A DNA stretch of 64,000 nt, taken from assembly GCA_000827495.1 (NCBI GenBank), contig KN817536.1, positions 124,001 to 188,000 of the forward strand. The letters run 5' to 3'. Shown here one piece after another: positions 12,301-25,283 of the stretch; position 1 is the stretch's first letter, and every line of letters begins with the position of its first letter. The notes below the pieces were generated by a model. The model was not told the origin of the DNA. It saw only the letters and a list, made by a program, of their open reading frames with translations, and ran no database searches. The translations under genes were made by a program, and so were the position numbers. Origin of the DNA: Hypholoma sublateritium FD-334 SS-4 (Eukaryota > Basidiomycota > Agaricomycetes > Agaricales > Strophariaceae).

Positions 12301-15300
12301 ATCCGTGAACGTATTTATAAAGCCAGAAGTGAATCCTTACATGCTGTTGAAGCCCAATCCAAGAAATTGGGGCAAGATGCCACAGAGCTGCAAGGCGCGG
12401 TCAAGCAAGCTATAGACTTGGAACACAGACATCGGAATGAACTTGAGGCAACCCGTGTTCGCCAGATCAAAGAACAGGAAGAACGCCTCGTGGCTGAAGA
12501 GGCAACACGTATCCAATTGGAAATTGCGCGGGCGGAAGAAGTGATGCGGCAGTGTATGCTTGAAAAGCAGTTAGCTGAGGAGCGTGAACAGGAGACTACG
12601 AGGCGACGGGAAATGATAGAGCTCGCTGAGAAACACCGTGCTGATCAAGAGGCCACTGAAGCCGAGGAACAACGTCTCCGCGAAATAGAACGAAGGGCGG
12701 AGGCGGCGCGACTTGCAAAAGCAGAAGAACAACGAGCCCAGGAAGAGGCTGAAAGAGCTTGCTTGGAGCAAGAGCGAATGGATGCGCTGCAAAGATTGCG
12801 CTCGATTGAAGCTCAACTAGAGGAAGAACGCCGACTCCATGCCGAGAGAGAGTTGTCAGCCGCTAATTTGGCTAGCAGCCAACAAGACAAAATGGAGGAA
12901 CTTACCAGGAGACAAGCAGAAATGGAACTGCTTGCCGAGAAGAGTGCGCATTTGGCGGAAATGGAACGTACCGGTAAACAGAGAATGCAGAAAGAAGTGA
13001 AGGAACACGAAGAATACCTTATGCGGCGATATTCAGAGTTACAACAGCTTGTCCAGGATCAAGCCCGTCAGGCAGAGACAGATCGCGTTGAGAAGGAGCG
13101 TTTAGAGCAAGAAGCGAAAGGATACGCGGAAGCGCTCACGGAACAACATATGAAAGATGTGTTACTGGCGGAAGAAAGTGCAAAACAACTGGAGCTCGCA
13201 CGTGCTGAACGCAAGCGCGCGGAAATGGAAGCCAGAAAACTTGCTCAAGAACTTGAAGAACAACGAACGGCTCAACTTTCAGGGACCAAAGAGCAAGATA
13301 TGCTCCCGATGGAAACAGAGGGGCATCTGGTACACAACGATGAAGATGTTCGAGGTAGATTATTTTCTCTTGCGCTTCTTGAACGATGCCCACTTAATCG
13401 TTTCTGCTTAGATGTATTTGGCATAGTGGAACCGCAGGCTATGTCTTCTTCATCCAATTCTAAGGACTTGGTGCATCTTCAAACACAAGTTCTCGCGTTG
13501 AGAAAGCGACTTCGGTCTATTCGCATACACGAAACCCTTTCGCCTCCAAAAGGTTCTACCAATCTTCCAACAGAAGAATATTTCCAGAAGATGCAGGACG
13601 AACTTGGTGCTATTGCAGTGAATGTTCAGGTGCTGCCTGTCGAAACCGACAACGCTAATCTTGACGTCGAACTGAAGGCCTTGAGGGACGAGGCTCAACA
13701 ATCCGAGCTATCTCTTCAAAAGGTCTACGGATTGGTCGACATGTCCGCTGCTATCAATCAGTGCGATGCTGCCCTGAGCGACTTGCTTGAACATGTTGAT
13801 AGTTACCCAAGCGCACCCCTTCTAATGTTATCGACTTTTAGAAGTGTTCCTACGACCTCCCCAGAAGGACAATTAACAGCTCGACTTGCCTTCACCGAAA
13901 ACATTGTCAAAAGCATGGACTCCAAATTTGCAATCGTGTCAAATGATAATCGAGCGAAATCCGAGCATTCGCGAATAAATCAAACTTGGAACGAACTACA
14001 CGAAATGGCCAATGACCGAGTCAACGGCAGAAAGTCCAGACCATCTAGCGTTGTTAGTAGGAACAGCTCTGGCCGTAATAGCAGCATATCAAATACAGCT
14101 GGTCCATCAAGTCAACCTCGTGCGGCCAAAAAAGTTGGGTCATATTCGCATCTTTCAGTTGCGTCAATATCTGGTACTTCAAAAGGGAAGATGCTTGCCC
14201 CCCCTGTTCCTCCTCTCAAGGCCCGTCGAGCTGTATCGAACACAAGCGACAATATTGCCCGCTCAACGAGTCGGTCGTCGAGCATCTCGACAGTTCGCTC
14301 TGTCTCAGGGCCCACCAAGAAGGGCGCCGTCAAACCAAGTGAAGTTGTGGGTCGGTCATCCAGTCGACTGTCCTCAACATCGACCGTTCGATCTGCTTCC
14401 GGTCCTTTCAATACTTCGCTATCAGGGACAACGTTCGCATCACGGCAGCGTACGATAAGCCTGTCAAATACCGTTTCGACTCCGCCTCCGCGGTATTCTC
14501 TAACAACTTCACGCTCCCGCTTAAATAGTGAAACAAAGCGCGGCATCTCGCCTGCCATTTCAGAGACTTCATCTTACTCCCATTCTCATTCTTCTGTGGG
14601 CCCTCGTTCATCATTGAATGCGTCTACTTGGTCGCGCGCGCCGAGGGATTCATTGTCCTCCCTCCTTCCACCTCGCGTTGCAACTCCGCATAAGAAAGTA
14701 ACACCACCTGTCCGAAAGAAATATGTGGCTGATCCCAAGAACAAACTGGATGTCGCTGTCGGCGATGTTGTGAACCAGCTTGAAGTGGGCATCAATATAG
14801 AAAGCATCTCCGAGAGTTGGCGAGACCAAAGTGGAAAGTACTGGATTGGCAACCAAGACCCCAAGCTTTGTTTCTGTCGAATTCTGCGTTCCCAGACCGT
14901 CATGGTACGAGTGGGTGGTGGCTGGACGGAACTCTCCAAGTAAGTGCTTTTATTCTTTTTAATGAATCTTAATGTCAACTAATTTAATTACCGCAGATTT
15001 ATCAAAGACCACTTTGCCGATAGTTTCCGCATCGCTTCGGCCCCGGAATCCCCTCCGCGTCCAGGTGCAGAACGGTGGATCAGTTCGGCAACGCTATTGG
15101 AGTCACGCGAGTCGCTTTCACCTCCTCGAGCTCCTCAAACGCCAGAACCAACCACATCATTCCTGCCGTCCTTTGCTCTGGTCACGCCAAGCGGGCAAAG
15201 CCCCAAATCAATCAAATCGCTTTCCCCTCAGTCTCTCAGAAGCTCGCCTTTGATGCCCCTACAATTTATGCGGCGTGCAGAACCTGGTCCAGATCTCGCT

Positions 15301-15393
15301 CTGCTTCGACCAGCGACTCCAACTAAGACGCCGCTCCGCAGTCGACTTTCTACTTCAAACACGCCCTCTCGTAATTCCGTCTGGAGGCCGTAA
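9331..15393 (+). CDS. GAR (GAS2) domain microtubule/actin linker, Kar9-like candidate
   Basis: Exons 9331-9540, 9599-9788, 9846-10440, 10494-14939 and 14997-15393 join in phase to about 1,945 aa. An in-frame 57-nt segment (13355-13411, GTAGAT...TTAG) is probably another intron, which would give 1,926 aa. The N-terminal third is helical and could fit the spectrin-like Kar9 region. A long Glu/Arg/Gln-rich coiled coil runs from 12400 to 13290. A Ser/Arg-rich linker follows, with SxIP-like basic Ser stretches. Near the C-terminus is a GAR domain (VAVGDVVNQLEVGINIE, YWIGNQDPKLCFCRIL, VMVRVGGGWTELSKFI), which binds microtubules in GAS2 and spectraplakin proteins. The likely role is cytoskeletal cross-linking for nuclear or spindle positioning. 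The GAR call is firm; the Kar9 relation is inferred. Confidence 0.82.
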
Positions 15394-15645
15394 TTGCAAG
15401 GACATTTCCTATACACGTACTTATATTCACATCACGCACGGTTACTCCACGCTATAAGAAAAGGAATACCACAGACTTTCACGGAATCTTACGGTCTGCT
15501 TAGTCAATACCACATCTGCAATATCTATCAACTTCTCCCCCGCTTTCGTGCTCTATATATTTGTTTGTCCTTGTACTGTTACCTCTATATCATACATCCA
15601 GCCATAAATAAATGATCGTTATTACAGATAAATTCCGCCAAAACA

Positions 15646-17551
15646 TCAGAACTTGGTCCGCTTCTTTGGCCGAGCAGGTTCTTCGTTCTCCTTATCGATC
15701 TTGAGTTCCAGACGATGAGTCCTCTTCATGTGCCGCTTCAGGAGATCCTGCCGCACGAAAGTAGTCGCCGGCACCGGACACAGGTGGCAAGAAAACGGAC
15801 GGACGCCAGTGTGGCTGAGCTCGTGGCGCTTACACTCGTTCTTCCGCAAAAACCGAGCAGAACTTGGGTCAAGAGATATATCAACGAAGGGCCTGAAGAA
15901 ACGTAGAAAAACCAACACACCAATGCAGGCACTTGAACGGCCGCTGATCTAGGTGCGCGCCGACGTGGATCAAAATGTGGTCCCGCCGCTTGTTGACCTG
16001 CTTGCAACCCGCGACATAGCAGCGGAACTCCTCAACGAGCTCGCCGCGCACGGACAACTTCCCCGCGAACGAGATCAGCCATCGCTTGTCGTATTCGCGG
16101 CCCTGGTTACGCAGACGGTACCGCTCGGCCTTGGCCTTGAGCTCTTCGATATCGATGCCGCGGTGTGCGTCGAAGACGGGCGTGCCGAGGTTGACGGGCG
16201 GCAGATGCTGTTGGCCGGCCTCGCTGGCATACTCAAAAACCGACGGCTCTGGGTCAGCTTGTAGGGCGTTTCTGCGCGTGGTGACCCGCGAGGAGTAATT
16301 CCGCTTCAAGCCCAGGGGCTGTAGGAAAGGAGAGTACTCTGAGCTGGACGGGCTCTGGAATGCATCATCGTCACTGGCGTAGTGTGCATCGCGGGAGGCA
16401 TTTTTCAGTAGAGGCAAGGCATATGAATCGTCAGGTGGCGAACTAGTCTCCGCCCTTGGAATTGGGAGAGGTTGCTCCGTCTGATAGTGCAAGCCCATTA
16501 TGTGTATGTTCTGAGCAGGGGCTAGAAGAATAGGTACATTTGGCAGACTGCTGCCGAAATCGATAGATGGTGTCGATACACTACCGCTGTGATTCACTTG
16601 AGAGAGAGACGGCTGGAGATTGGGAAGAATTTCGGCAGGATCGACGCCTACACAGTCCCCGTTCCAGGAGGAAAGGTCCACCGTGCGCAAGTTTATATCG
16701 CTGAATGGCAATGATAGACCTGTTTCGCTCGAGAGCGATGTCCATGCCAAGGATTTATTGTCACCGCCAAAAGTACCCATAAGCGGAGGTTCTCCATTTC
16801 CTGAGATACTGGGGGGCAAAGACGCAGAGACATCAAGATCATTTCCCGCACCCATACGCTTAAGAGTAGCCTCTGCCGTTGCCGAGAGTTGGGCAGCAAA
16901 ATCTGCCACAGAGAGTCCAGTCGCGGCTGACAGTTTCTCAAGCGACCAAGTAACATCCTCTTCTCTATCGCCTAACGCTTGTGGCGCGTCTGGTAAATGC
17001 GTGGTTATAGGCGCAGGGTCCGAAGGGAGTGAGTGATCTAGTTCGGAGGTAGTAGCACTACCCACAGAAAATTCAGCAGCTCTGAGAATAGAAGAAAGAG
17101 TCCAAGGAGAGCCTAGTCCACAGTCCGATTGCTGGAGTTGTGATGTGTCAAAAGAACCGCTCCCTGCAGCGACGTCGTAAATCGAGTCCGTCCGATAAGA
17201 TCGACAGTGCCGGTGAAAATCTTCTGTCGGGGAAGGATTCCCAAGATGATAAGGTGACGCCTTGATAGGTTTATTCTCAACTTCCTTGTCTAAGTCCACG
17301 TTCTTTATCCCAAGTCCTGCAAGCGCGGGTATCATTCCGAAGGACAAGTGCGTTTCTAGATGGTTAGATTGAAAGTCATAGTTATCCGGTTGAGTGTCTG
17401 ACGCTGAAGACATGTAGTAGCTTTCGGGCCAGTCTCTATGTAGAATTAATGGAGTGGAGGTCGTAGGATATGTGTTCATGAACGGAGGAGTCGAAGCAAA
17501 AGCAGCAAAAGCGGAGTCGGGGCCTGGGTGGGGGGACTCGCACAAAGCCAT
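15646..17551 (-). CDS. C2H2 zinc-finger transcription factor
   Basis: The ATG at 17551 and two exons (17551-15921 and 15862-15646, intron 58 nt) give 615 aa. The N-terminal 480 residues are Ser/Pro/Leu-rich and disordered, with no known domain. Three adjacent C2H2 fingers lie near residues 505-590. Finger 1 is C-x4-C-x12-H-x3-H (CYVAGCKQ...HVGAH). Finger 2 is C-x2-C-x12-H-x3-H (CLHCSARF...HELSH) and is split by the intron, so it forms only when spliced. Finger 3 is C-x2-C with a longer loop (CHLCPVPATTF...HMKRTH). A basic tail (RPKKRTKF) is a plausible nuclear signal. The DNA target is unknown. It is divergent from the Cyc2-like gene across 247 bp. Confidence 0.85.
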
Positions 17552-17798
17552 TGTGAGCGATTAAAAGAATATATAGTATGTTATGAAAAAAGAAGAAAAA
17601 TGGCTTATCCCTCAAGGACGGCGAACAAAGAAGGGTATGGGCGGGCAACTTCAAGTTGGCCTTACGCGCCGGGGACATGGTCGTGCGCAATTCTGCGCCC
17701 CCGCCTTACTTATACGCAGAAAGGGGTATTTGCGCTTGCTTGGCCTCGTCATTAGCGCAGGCGGGGAAAATCGGCCCGCAATCACGACCTCGACGACA

Positions 17799-19037
17799 AT
17801 GTGGCGGCGTGTCCCATGCCTTCGCCCCCAACAGTTCGCTGTCCAGAGAGCATGGAAGAGCACCCGCAGATCCACGAGACCCCCAAAATCTTCGCTGTTT
17901 GAGTCCACGCCAGCCCCATTTCTACCCCGGCCACCCACACCTGTTTTCCACCTATCGGAGCCCAGAATACCTACCCATGTACGAATTGGAACCTGTTTGG
18001 TCGCCTTTGCTGCTGGCTTCTCGATTTATTTCTTTCTGGATGACCCTGAAATTGTTGGACCGCCGCCAAAACCTCCTGTGTTGTCTCCCAACCAGTTTGC
18101 CGTGACAAAATTGAACTCTGCGGAAGCTTCCGGTCCTAGCACTAAGCTGGTGAAAATTGCATCTCCTCCCCATCTACTCCCTCTGAACAATTCAAGCGAC
18201 GCGTCAATATGGTCTGTATTCATCAAGGACGATGATATCCAGGTGGAGCGTGCATACACCCCCTTGCATGGCGTAGACAGCAACGGTGACATGCTGTTCT
18301 GGATCAAGAAATATCCAAAGGGCGAAGTTGGCCGTTGGATTCATTCAAAGAATCCTGGAGATAAGATCGAAATTCGTGGTCCCATAAAAACATGGCCATG
18401 GAAGGACGGCGTATGGGACGAGGTTGTGATGGTAGGTAATACCAACCTGATGCCTTTGACCGTGAATTCATTACAATCTATAGATTTCAGGTGGAACTGG
18501 CATCACCCCGTTTGCTCAGCTGTTCAATAATCTCATATTGAAATCTCCATCAGCGACAAACACACGTTTTACGCTCATACACTCTTCCCGGGTTCCCGGC
18601 GAACTCCCTCCGGCCGTTATTCTGGAGCCTATGGTAGCATTTGCATCGGGAAATCCAGATAAATTCAAACTGCATGTATTTGTGGATGAGGTGGACGCAT
18701 CTAAGCCGCCTGTCTCTATTGAGAACATCAATATGGGGCGAATTCAAGAGGCAGGATTGAAACGCTGCCTTAAGGGACCCGAAGAGCCATCAAAAGCCTG
18801 GTGGAGAAAGTCTCCTGTTCAACGTCCACAACAAAGCAATAAGCCTCGGATTCTGTTTCTTGTGTGTGGACCAGAGCCGTAAGAATCTTTCTTGTCCCCT
18901 GCGCTGATTTTTCTGACAGTCCCTGAAGTATGATAGATGCTATTGCTGGACCATATGGCCGCAACTTTTCACAAGGTCCAGTTGGAGGTATTCTCGGAAA
19001 GATGGGCTACACATCAGATGAAGTGTACAAATTATAA
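17799..19037 (+). CDS. CYC2: Cyc2-like mitochondrial FAD/NAD(P)H reductase
   Basis: Exons 17799-18435, 18491-18878 and 18929-19037 give 377 aa. The N-terminus is Arg-rich (MWRRVPCLRPQQF), as in a mitochondrial presequence. It is followed by a membrane segment near residues 65-85 (GTCLVAFAAGFSIYFFL). The reductase core shows the flavin motif ERAYTPL (R-x-Y-T), a beta-barrel domain, then the nucleotide motif VGGTGITPF, which is completed across intron 1, and CGPEP near the end. This architecture matches the cytochrome-b5-reductase-like protein Cyc2, which helps attach haem to cytochrome c in the intermembrane space. A plain NADH-cytochrome b5 reductase is the alternative, but the presequence plus internal anchor and the extra insert favour Cyc2. 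The stop is only 58 bp from the convergent dihydroorotase stop. Confidence 0.78.
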
Positions 19038-19095
19038 TATGCTGCAATATATTCCACCAATTTCGCCGCCACAATAATGGTTTTACTGAGCACTC

Positions 19096-20377
19096 TCAGT
19101 CCGCAGTGCCATCAAAAATCTCCCATCCAATCTCCTTTCCAGCCCAAAAAGGCACTAAGCTCTCCGCTCCGAGCGCATACTTTGCGTCGACTAGCGTTCC
19201 TGGTTTAGTCTTCCTCAGGAATACAGTTCGTGAATATCTTTGACCTTCGACGGGATATTTATAGAATGAGCGTCCATTTACACTTGTAAATCCCTCCAAT
19301 TTGTCCAGTGCCCCGAAAGACTCTAAGAGGTGTGCCACTAAAGGAAGGAGGATTGGAGAAGTATAAACACCAGCAGCACATGCGTGAGTGGGCGAACTCG
19401 TTGATTTGGCGTGCGGAGGGTGGGGCGCCGAATCAGAGCCAAGGAAAAAGCGCGGGTGTCCTAGATAATTGAAGGTATGGTGAAAAAACGAATAACCTCC
19501 TGAAGATAGAGCTCTGACCTTCTCTGACAATGTCTTGGAGAGCTCGTCGGTCATCCGGATATTTAGCGACAGGCTTGCAGAAGTTCCACGACTGTCCAGC
19601 CCAATCATCCACGATGAGTGCAAGATGATGCGCCGTAATTGAACAAGCTACGGTGGGGCCGCATTTCTTCACTGCTTCGACCGCTGCTCTTGTTGTAGCG
19701 TGTTCCAGGACAATACGAAGGGCAGGGAAGGCCTCATGAATTTTGAAGAGGTGCGGCAGGAAGGAGGGCTCTGCATTGAGAACGTGGATGTTCTGAGTAG
19801 AATGTAAATACGGACAGCAGTCGGAGGAGTGCAATACCAACCGTATTGGCGTCTGAGGGTACTTCCCCGTGAAGATTTAGCACCATGTCAACTTCTTGCA
19901 TGGCCTCAAAGATTGGATAGTAAGCCTCATAAGATTCAATACCCCCATCCGAATTGGTGGTTACACCTCGAGGGTAAGACTTCACTCCTAAAAGGCCACT
20001 TGCAATTACAATCGAGAGTCCGTGAGCACACATATTTTGATATCATACCGTAAACACCAGCTTTGTTGGCCTTTCTGATTTCGTCAGCAGTGAGTTCAGG
20101 GCAGAGATATAGTGTCATGAGATAGGTGACATTGGGGTCGATCCTCTCCAGGTCAGCCTTGTATCTCAGGGCCTGTTCAGTACTGGTGACAGGCGGCTTC
20201 AAATTTGGCTTTTGGATATTCAGATCTCGTATGGATCGAGTGGAAGCGCGTCTCGCGCACCATAACATATGCGACGTCAAAACCCCCCTTGCTAACATGT
20301 GGGACGATAAGCTCCGATATAGCCCCCTGGCGTAGATGGACGTGGAAGTCTGCAGGCGAGTTGATTGAGATAGACAT
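19096..20377 (-). CDS. URA4: Dihydroorotase
   Basis: Five exons (20377-20261, 20208-20049, 19987-19842, 19792-19519, 19460-19096) join in phase to 353 aa, the normal size for the monofunctional enzyme. It cyclises carbamoyl-aspartate to dihydroorotate, step 3 of pyrimidine synthesis. Visible motifs are DFHVHLRQG (two metal-binding His), KSYPRG (the Lys expected to be carbamylated), LNLHGE (metal His), LEHAT (metal His) and GSDSAPH (catalytic Asp). The start is the ATG at 20377, because upstream in-frame codons are not ATG and the protein begins MSISINSPADFH. It is divergent from the kinesin gene (287 bp) and converges tightly on the Cyc2-like gene. Confidence 0.93.
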
Positions 20378-20664
20378 TGCAGTCGATGGCAATGACGAGG
20401 GCCGAGGCAGGGAAATAAGCGGTCAAAGACGCTAAGCTCTATTGGCGAGGAAATTTGAGGCAGCCGAAAGAGGAAAAAGATAAGATCACAAGGACAGGGT
20501 CGCGACCACGTGATTAGAAACACGCTGATGGTTCAGTTTTACGGATTTGGTTACAGCTCGCTTCACTGACGACAACTCTCATTCTCCCATCGCGTCGACA
20601 GCACCCCGCCAACCTACATCCGCGAACCACAGTTAAGAATCGCCAATTTTGCCACGATATCATC

Positions 20665-23600
20665 ATGGTTGCCGCTGGCTCCATTACCGTCGCAGGTCCT
20701 TCTCTTCCGCCTTTGTCTGGCCCGCCGTCCGCTCACTGACGTTTCCTTACAGTTCGAGTACGGCCCCCGACGCCATGGGAGGCTGCACGACTCCCAGAAC
20801 CGTGCTACGACTCTTCATTCAGGGGAGATGGTGCGTTGTCGACCCCCGGAAAGGTCGTCAACACGTCGACTCTGCGAGATATCGTTCAGCTCGTAGACGA
20901 CCGGATCCTGACGTTCGACCCCGATGAAAAGGACCGCACGAAGGCGTTTATGGAGCGTGGATTTATGCCCCCTGGGACGAAGCGGTATAAAGATAGGCGA
21001 TTTATGTTCGACCGTGTTTTCAGTCACGAGGCACGACAACAAGATGTATATGAAGCTACATCGCAGCCGCTACTCAAGGGTCTTCTAGACGGGTACAATG
21101 CAACAGTATTTGCCTATGGAGTAAATTTGCACACATTTGCGTTTATTTCAAAAATTAATCCTCAATTTCTAGGCTACTGGTTGCGGCAAAACCCACACCA
21201 TTAGTGGGACCGATGTCGATCCCGGTATCATCTATCTGACTATGGCTGACCTGTTCCAACGGATAGAAGACAGACTAGAAGAGTGGAATGTCGAAGTCAT
21301 GGTTACCTTTTTGGAAATCTACAACGAAGAGATCCGCGACTTGTTGGCTGAGCCAGGGTCGGCCACTCAACGTGGGGGACTGGCCATTCGTGAGGACAAG
21401 ACCGTCAAAGTCGTGGGTCTCGTCGAGATGAAACCGCGAACGGCGGAGGAGGTCAAGGAGATTGTCCTGCAAGGCAACCTCAGGCGCACGCAGAGTCCAA
21501 CGCATGCTAATGAGACAAGCTCCCGATCACACGCTGTGCTGCAAGTCCATGTTACACAATCGCCCCGAACGGCCGCGATTACCGAGCAGCGGACGATGGC
21601 CACCCTTTCCATCATCGATCTCGCAGGCAGCGAGCGCGCAGCCGCTACGACCAATATGGGTCAGCGAATGGTGGAAGGTGCCAATATCAACAAGTCGCTA
21701 CTTGCTCTCGGTAACTGCATCAACGCACTCTGTGAAAGCGGTGGCGCAGTGCGCCATGTACCCTACCGGAACAGCAAGCTCACGCGCCTACTCAAATTCT
21801 CGCTGGGCGGCAATTGCAAGACCGTGATGATCGTCTGTGTGGCACCAACTTCCAACCATTTCGATGACACCCATAATACCCTTATATATGCAGAAAGAGC
21901 GACGAAGATCAAGACCAAGGTTGTCACCCGAAATGTCGTAAACGTTGATCGCCACGTCGGGCGCTACGTCGAAGCCATCAATAGACTCAACCTGGAGATT
22001 GCGGAGCTGAAAGGCAAACTGGCAGGGAAGCGCAATTCTGAACAGGATGTGCAAAGTCGGAAGAAAGCCGAAAGCAAGGCAGAGGTCGAACGCGCCCGAA
22101 ATGACCTCCACACCAAACTGGACCAGACAAAGTCCTCAATTATTGATGGCGCAATGTGCTCAGGAAAACTTACGGTGGCCAAGGTTAAACTCGGTGCAAT
22201 TCAGACGAGACTGGCAGAAATCGACTCCGAAGGCCTGACAAACGCGTCTCAAGCGGAACATGCGCTCCTGAAGGCTCTGGCTGGCCCAGAAGAAGAGGTC
22301 ATCAAGCCCGCATCAGCGTTGAATATTCGCCTTCAACGCTCCTCAAACTCCGACGCGATGTTCGACGCGACAATGCGGGCAGTCTCCCAGCGCAAGTCTG
22401 AGAAGCTTGACGAGATCAGCCAGGAGAACGTGAAGCTGGAAGCTCAACTGCAGAAGGCGATTCTGGACAAATTGAAGGCCCAAAGCGAAGGCGAAGCTAT
22501 GCGAGACACTGTGGGAGACATGGCTGACACTTTGGTCAAACTTATCGGAATGCTCGGGAGGTGCACTGTGCTGGTTGGGGAAGCGGCAAATGCTCTCAAT
22601 AACCCGCCAGAGGCCGAAGGAGATCTGTCAATTTCGCGCAAGAAAATTGCGAACACGCTGGAGAGTATGCGGGAGAAGAATGACGCGACGTTCCAGCAGC
22701 TGCTGGGCCACTCAACGGAATCGTACGTTATGAAGAACAGTGTTGCGGAGCCGTCCGTGTTCGACAATTTCCAGAACTACGGAGCTACATTCGGTCGCCG
22801 CATTAGTTCAGGACCTGCCGTTCTGCAACAGGGGCTGACCAAACCCAGCAGTTCTCGGCGCCTATCGACTTACGCGAACACCTCCATCTCAGCGTCACCC
22901 CCTCGACGATCACACAAGTCTCCACGAAAGTCGCTCCGTTCTAGCCTTGTCTCCCAGCCGTACCGGCGAGCTCCTGAGAAGGAGAAGAAAGCGCCCAAGT
23001 CAGCCAAGAACGTACAATGGCGCGATGAGGCTGGCCAGGGTAGCATTGATGACGGCGGCCGAACGGCGAAAGCCATTATCGTTCAAGTAATCCCTGCCAG
23101 CCCAGCTTCTGACGTCGTCTCTGCCAAACCTTTGGCACGAGCACCTTCTCCTCTTACACGGCCAGGCTCTGCACTCGGTTCTGAGAGTGACTGGGAAGAC
23201 GACAATGAGAGAACGGATGACAGTTTGAGTATGAGCTTCCTGTCTGCTTCGACCTCAGCGCCTAATCGCCTGAGTGCTTCCACTTCGTCCCGCACTACAA
23301 GGCGCCCGCGTGCAAGTCACCTGAACCCTGGCTTTTTAAAATCTAAATCCAAGGGTTCTCTTCTTGGTAGCCTCCGAGAAGACGACGAAACACCGGATAG
23401 TCGAGGCTATCCCTTGTCGGACATGAACATGAACCGAGTGGGCGCCAACGACGATTCGAGTTCCAGCGATGGAAACTTGCATATCCCGAAAGTGCGCGAT
23501 CGAAACCCAGCATCGCCAAATCGCCGTGCGCCCTCGACTGGCAAGGCAAGTGCGCTGATGGCATCGGCGAGCAAAAGCTCTGGGAGGCGGCGGTCGAATA

Positions 23601-23893
23601 TCGGACCTGTGCGTAATGAAAAGTCCAGACGGCGCTCGAGCTTGATCCCGCAGCAAGTCGCTCCGTCACTCGCAGAGGACACCGGCAAGACCAGCGCTCG
23701 TCGGGTGCTTATTTCTGCCAGTAGCCCAGCGAAGAAGCGACCTTCCCTGACACGATCGTTGACTGGTGGCTCAATTTCACTGAAGCTCAAACCCGCGGTG
23801 GGCTCAGTAAGCGTAGCAAACCTGTCCGCCATCTTCGATCCTAATACCAGCGGAGACCTTGGGGGGAAATCCTCGAGGCCCACATGGCGCTGA
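20665..23893 (+). CDS. KIP3: Kinesin-8 family motor (Kip3/Klp5-type)
   Basis: Three exons (20665-20695, 20753-21120, 21173-23893) give 1,039 aa. The first exon holds only 31 nt of coding sequence. The N-terminal motor domain has VRVRPPT, the P-loop ATGCGKTHT (assembled across intron 2), the switch I region NETSSRSHAVLQV, the switch II motif DLAGSERAA, and NSKLTRLLKFSLGG. The GATGCGKTHT form of the P-loop and the long L2 insert (FMPPGTKRYKDRRFMFDRVF) point to kinesin-8, a plus-end-directed motor that shortens microtubules and controls spindle length and nuclear position. A short coiled coil follows the neck (about residues 390-460). The last 450 residues are basic and Ser-rich, as in kinesin-8 tails that hold the microtubule end. 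Confidence 0.92.
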
Positions 23894-24244
23894 GAAACCT
23901 TTCGCCTTTTCTACAGACTTTCCATTTGGCTAGTTCACGACATCTGTAATTTGTACCTTCCCGTTGACGATTATTACTATGTCGCAGATTGTTTTCGCAC
24001 CTGTTTACGACCCCCATGCCTAATTCCTCCTCAATACCTTCTGTATCACCCTATGTTGTTTCTATACCCTTCGAGTGTCTGCAGAGTCTTCCGGTTAGAC
24101 TCGCTATTTCCATCAGCAATGGATACCACAATTTTGAATCTTGCAAGTAGCCCAATAGTTAGCCCGCAAAAACTTGCGATAAATGCATTACTTGGCTTGC
24201 GAGAGCGAAGTCGCTTTTAAGATGGGAACCAATGATATAGCAAT
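23894..24244. other. Convergent 3' flanks, 351 bp
   Basis: Kinesin-8 (+) and the p24 gene (-) end here. The sequence is T/C-rich in the first half. A short open frame of 89 codons shows no protein-like pattern. I see no other feature. Confidence 0.4.
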
Positions 24245-25107
24245 CTAAATTACACGCTTCACTTCGAAGAAGGACTGAGGACAATCAGTTAGTGACAGAT
24301 CAATGTCCTGCAAATTGGGAGGGACCCACCTTCAAGTAATATATCTGCCAGGCAACAACAGAGAACAGAACAATAGTCTGTAGCACTGACCACCATTTTA
24401 CGCGAGAGTTTGTAGATTCTGCCGTGTTTCTATGCGCCCGCTCTCTGACGACAATGTACTCTTGTTCGTCCTTCACTGTTGCCAATCCCATTGCCAATTG
24501 CCGAATTTCGCGTTCAATGGGCGCAACAACATCTGGCACGAGAGTAAATATTACTGCTCTGTGGAGATAGTATTGCACTCACCGTCTCCTGAGACATAAA
24601 TGACACCGTGCACGTTGAAGCTGCATGTAATCTTAGTTCCGCAGAATGCCAATAAATGTCGAGCCACATACCTGACCATCTTGTCTGCGATGGCGCTCAT
24701 TTGATTTGAGAAGCAGTATTCGTGTCTCCCGTCTGTCAGCGCCGTGATAGCCAGTTGACCCGTTGACTGTCTGATTTGTTTCCCGAGTACCTTCCCTGTT
24801 GGGTCTGAAAGCTGAAAGGCGGGTGAGCGAAAGTAATTGGCTGGGAAAGAGGCAAATACCCAGAAATCGATATCGAGATGGCCACCTTCACCGACTTGGT
24901 AGGTCACAGTCATCTACGCTGTTTTGTTAGGTCGGGTAATTCTGCGACGTCACTAATATGGACCTTGTCGTGGACATGGAGATCTTCAAAGAAACACTCC
25001 TTCTTTCCGGCAGGAACTTCAATTAGATGGGCATTTAGGAGAGAAGGGATTATCATAAGAATAGAAAGACATGTGAGGAGAATAGAAGGGGTATAGATTC
25101 GTGACAT
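24245..25107 (-). CDS. EMP24: p24-beta / Emp24-type COPII cargo receptor
   Basis: Five exons (25107-24964, 24913-24672, 24620-24583, 24532-24330, 24274-24245) join in phase to 218 aa. The order is a signal peptide (LLTCLSILMIIPSLLNA), a GOLD domain with its two Cys (KKECFFED and HEYCFSN), the segment SFNVHGVIYVSG, a short coiled coil, one C-terminal membrane span (VLQTIVLFSVVAWQIYYLK) and a cytosolic tail SFFEVKRVI. The tail carries the FF ER-export motif, and its sequence matches the p24-beta/TMED2 subfamily. These proteins cycle between ER and Golgi and help package GPI-anchored cargo. The last exon is only 30 nt and encodes the whole cytosolic tail. It is divergent from RanBP1 across 176 bp. 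Confidence 0.93.
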
Positions 25108-25283
25108 GGTGGCAGGTAACGGTGAAGGAGTGCAAGCGGCGCGAACACGACACAAGCGGAAATAGACCCCGGATATGGGTTTCGGGGTCCGCTCGTATCA
25201 CGGACTTCAATATTTTCTATTGACTCTCCGATCAGCACCAATCCCTCTCGTCCATTTACCACCCACACCATCATCCATCCGCA

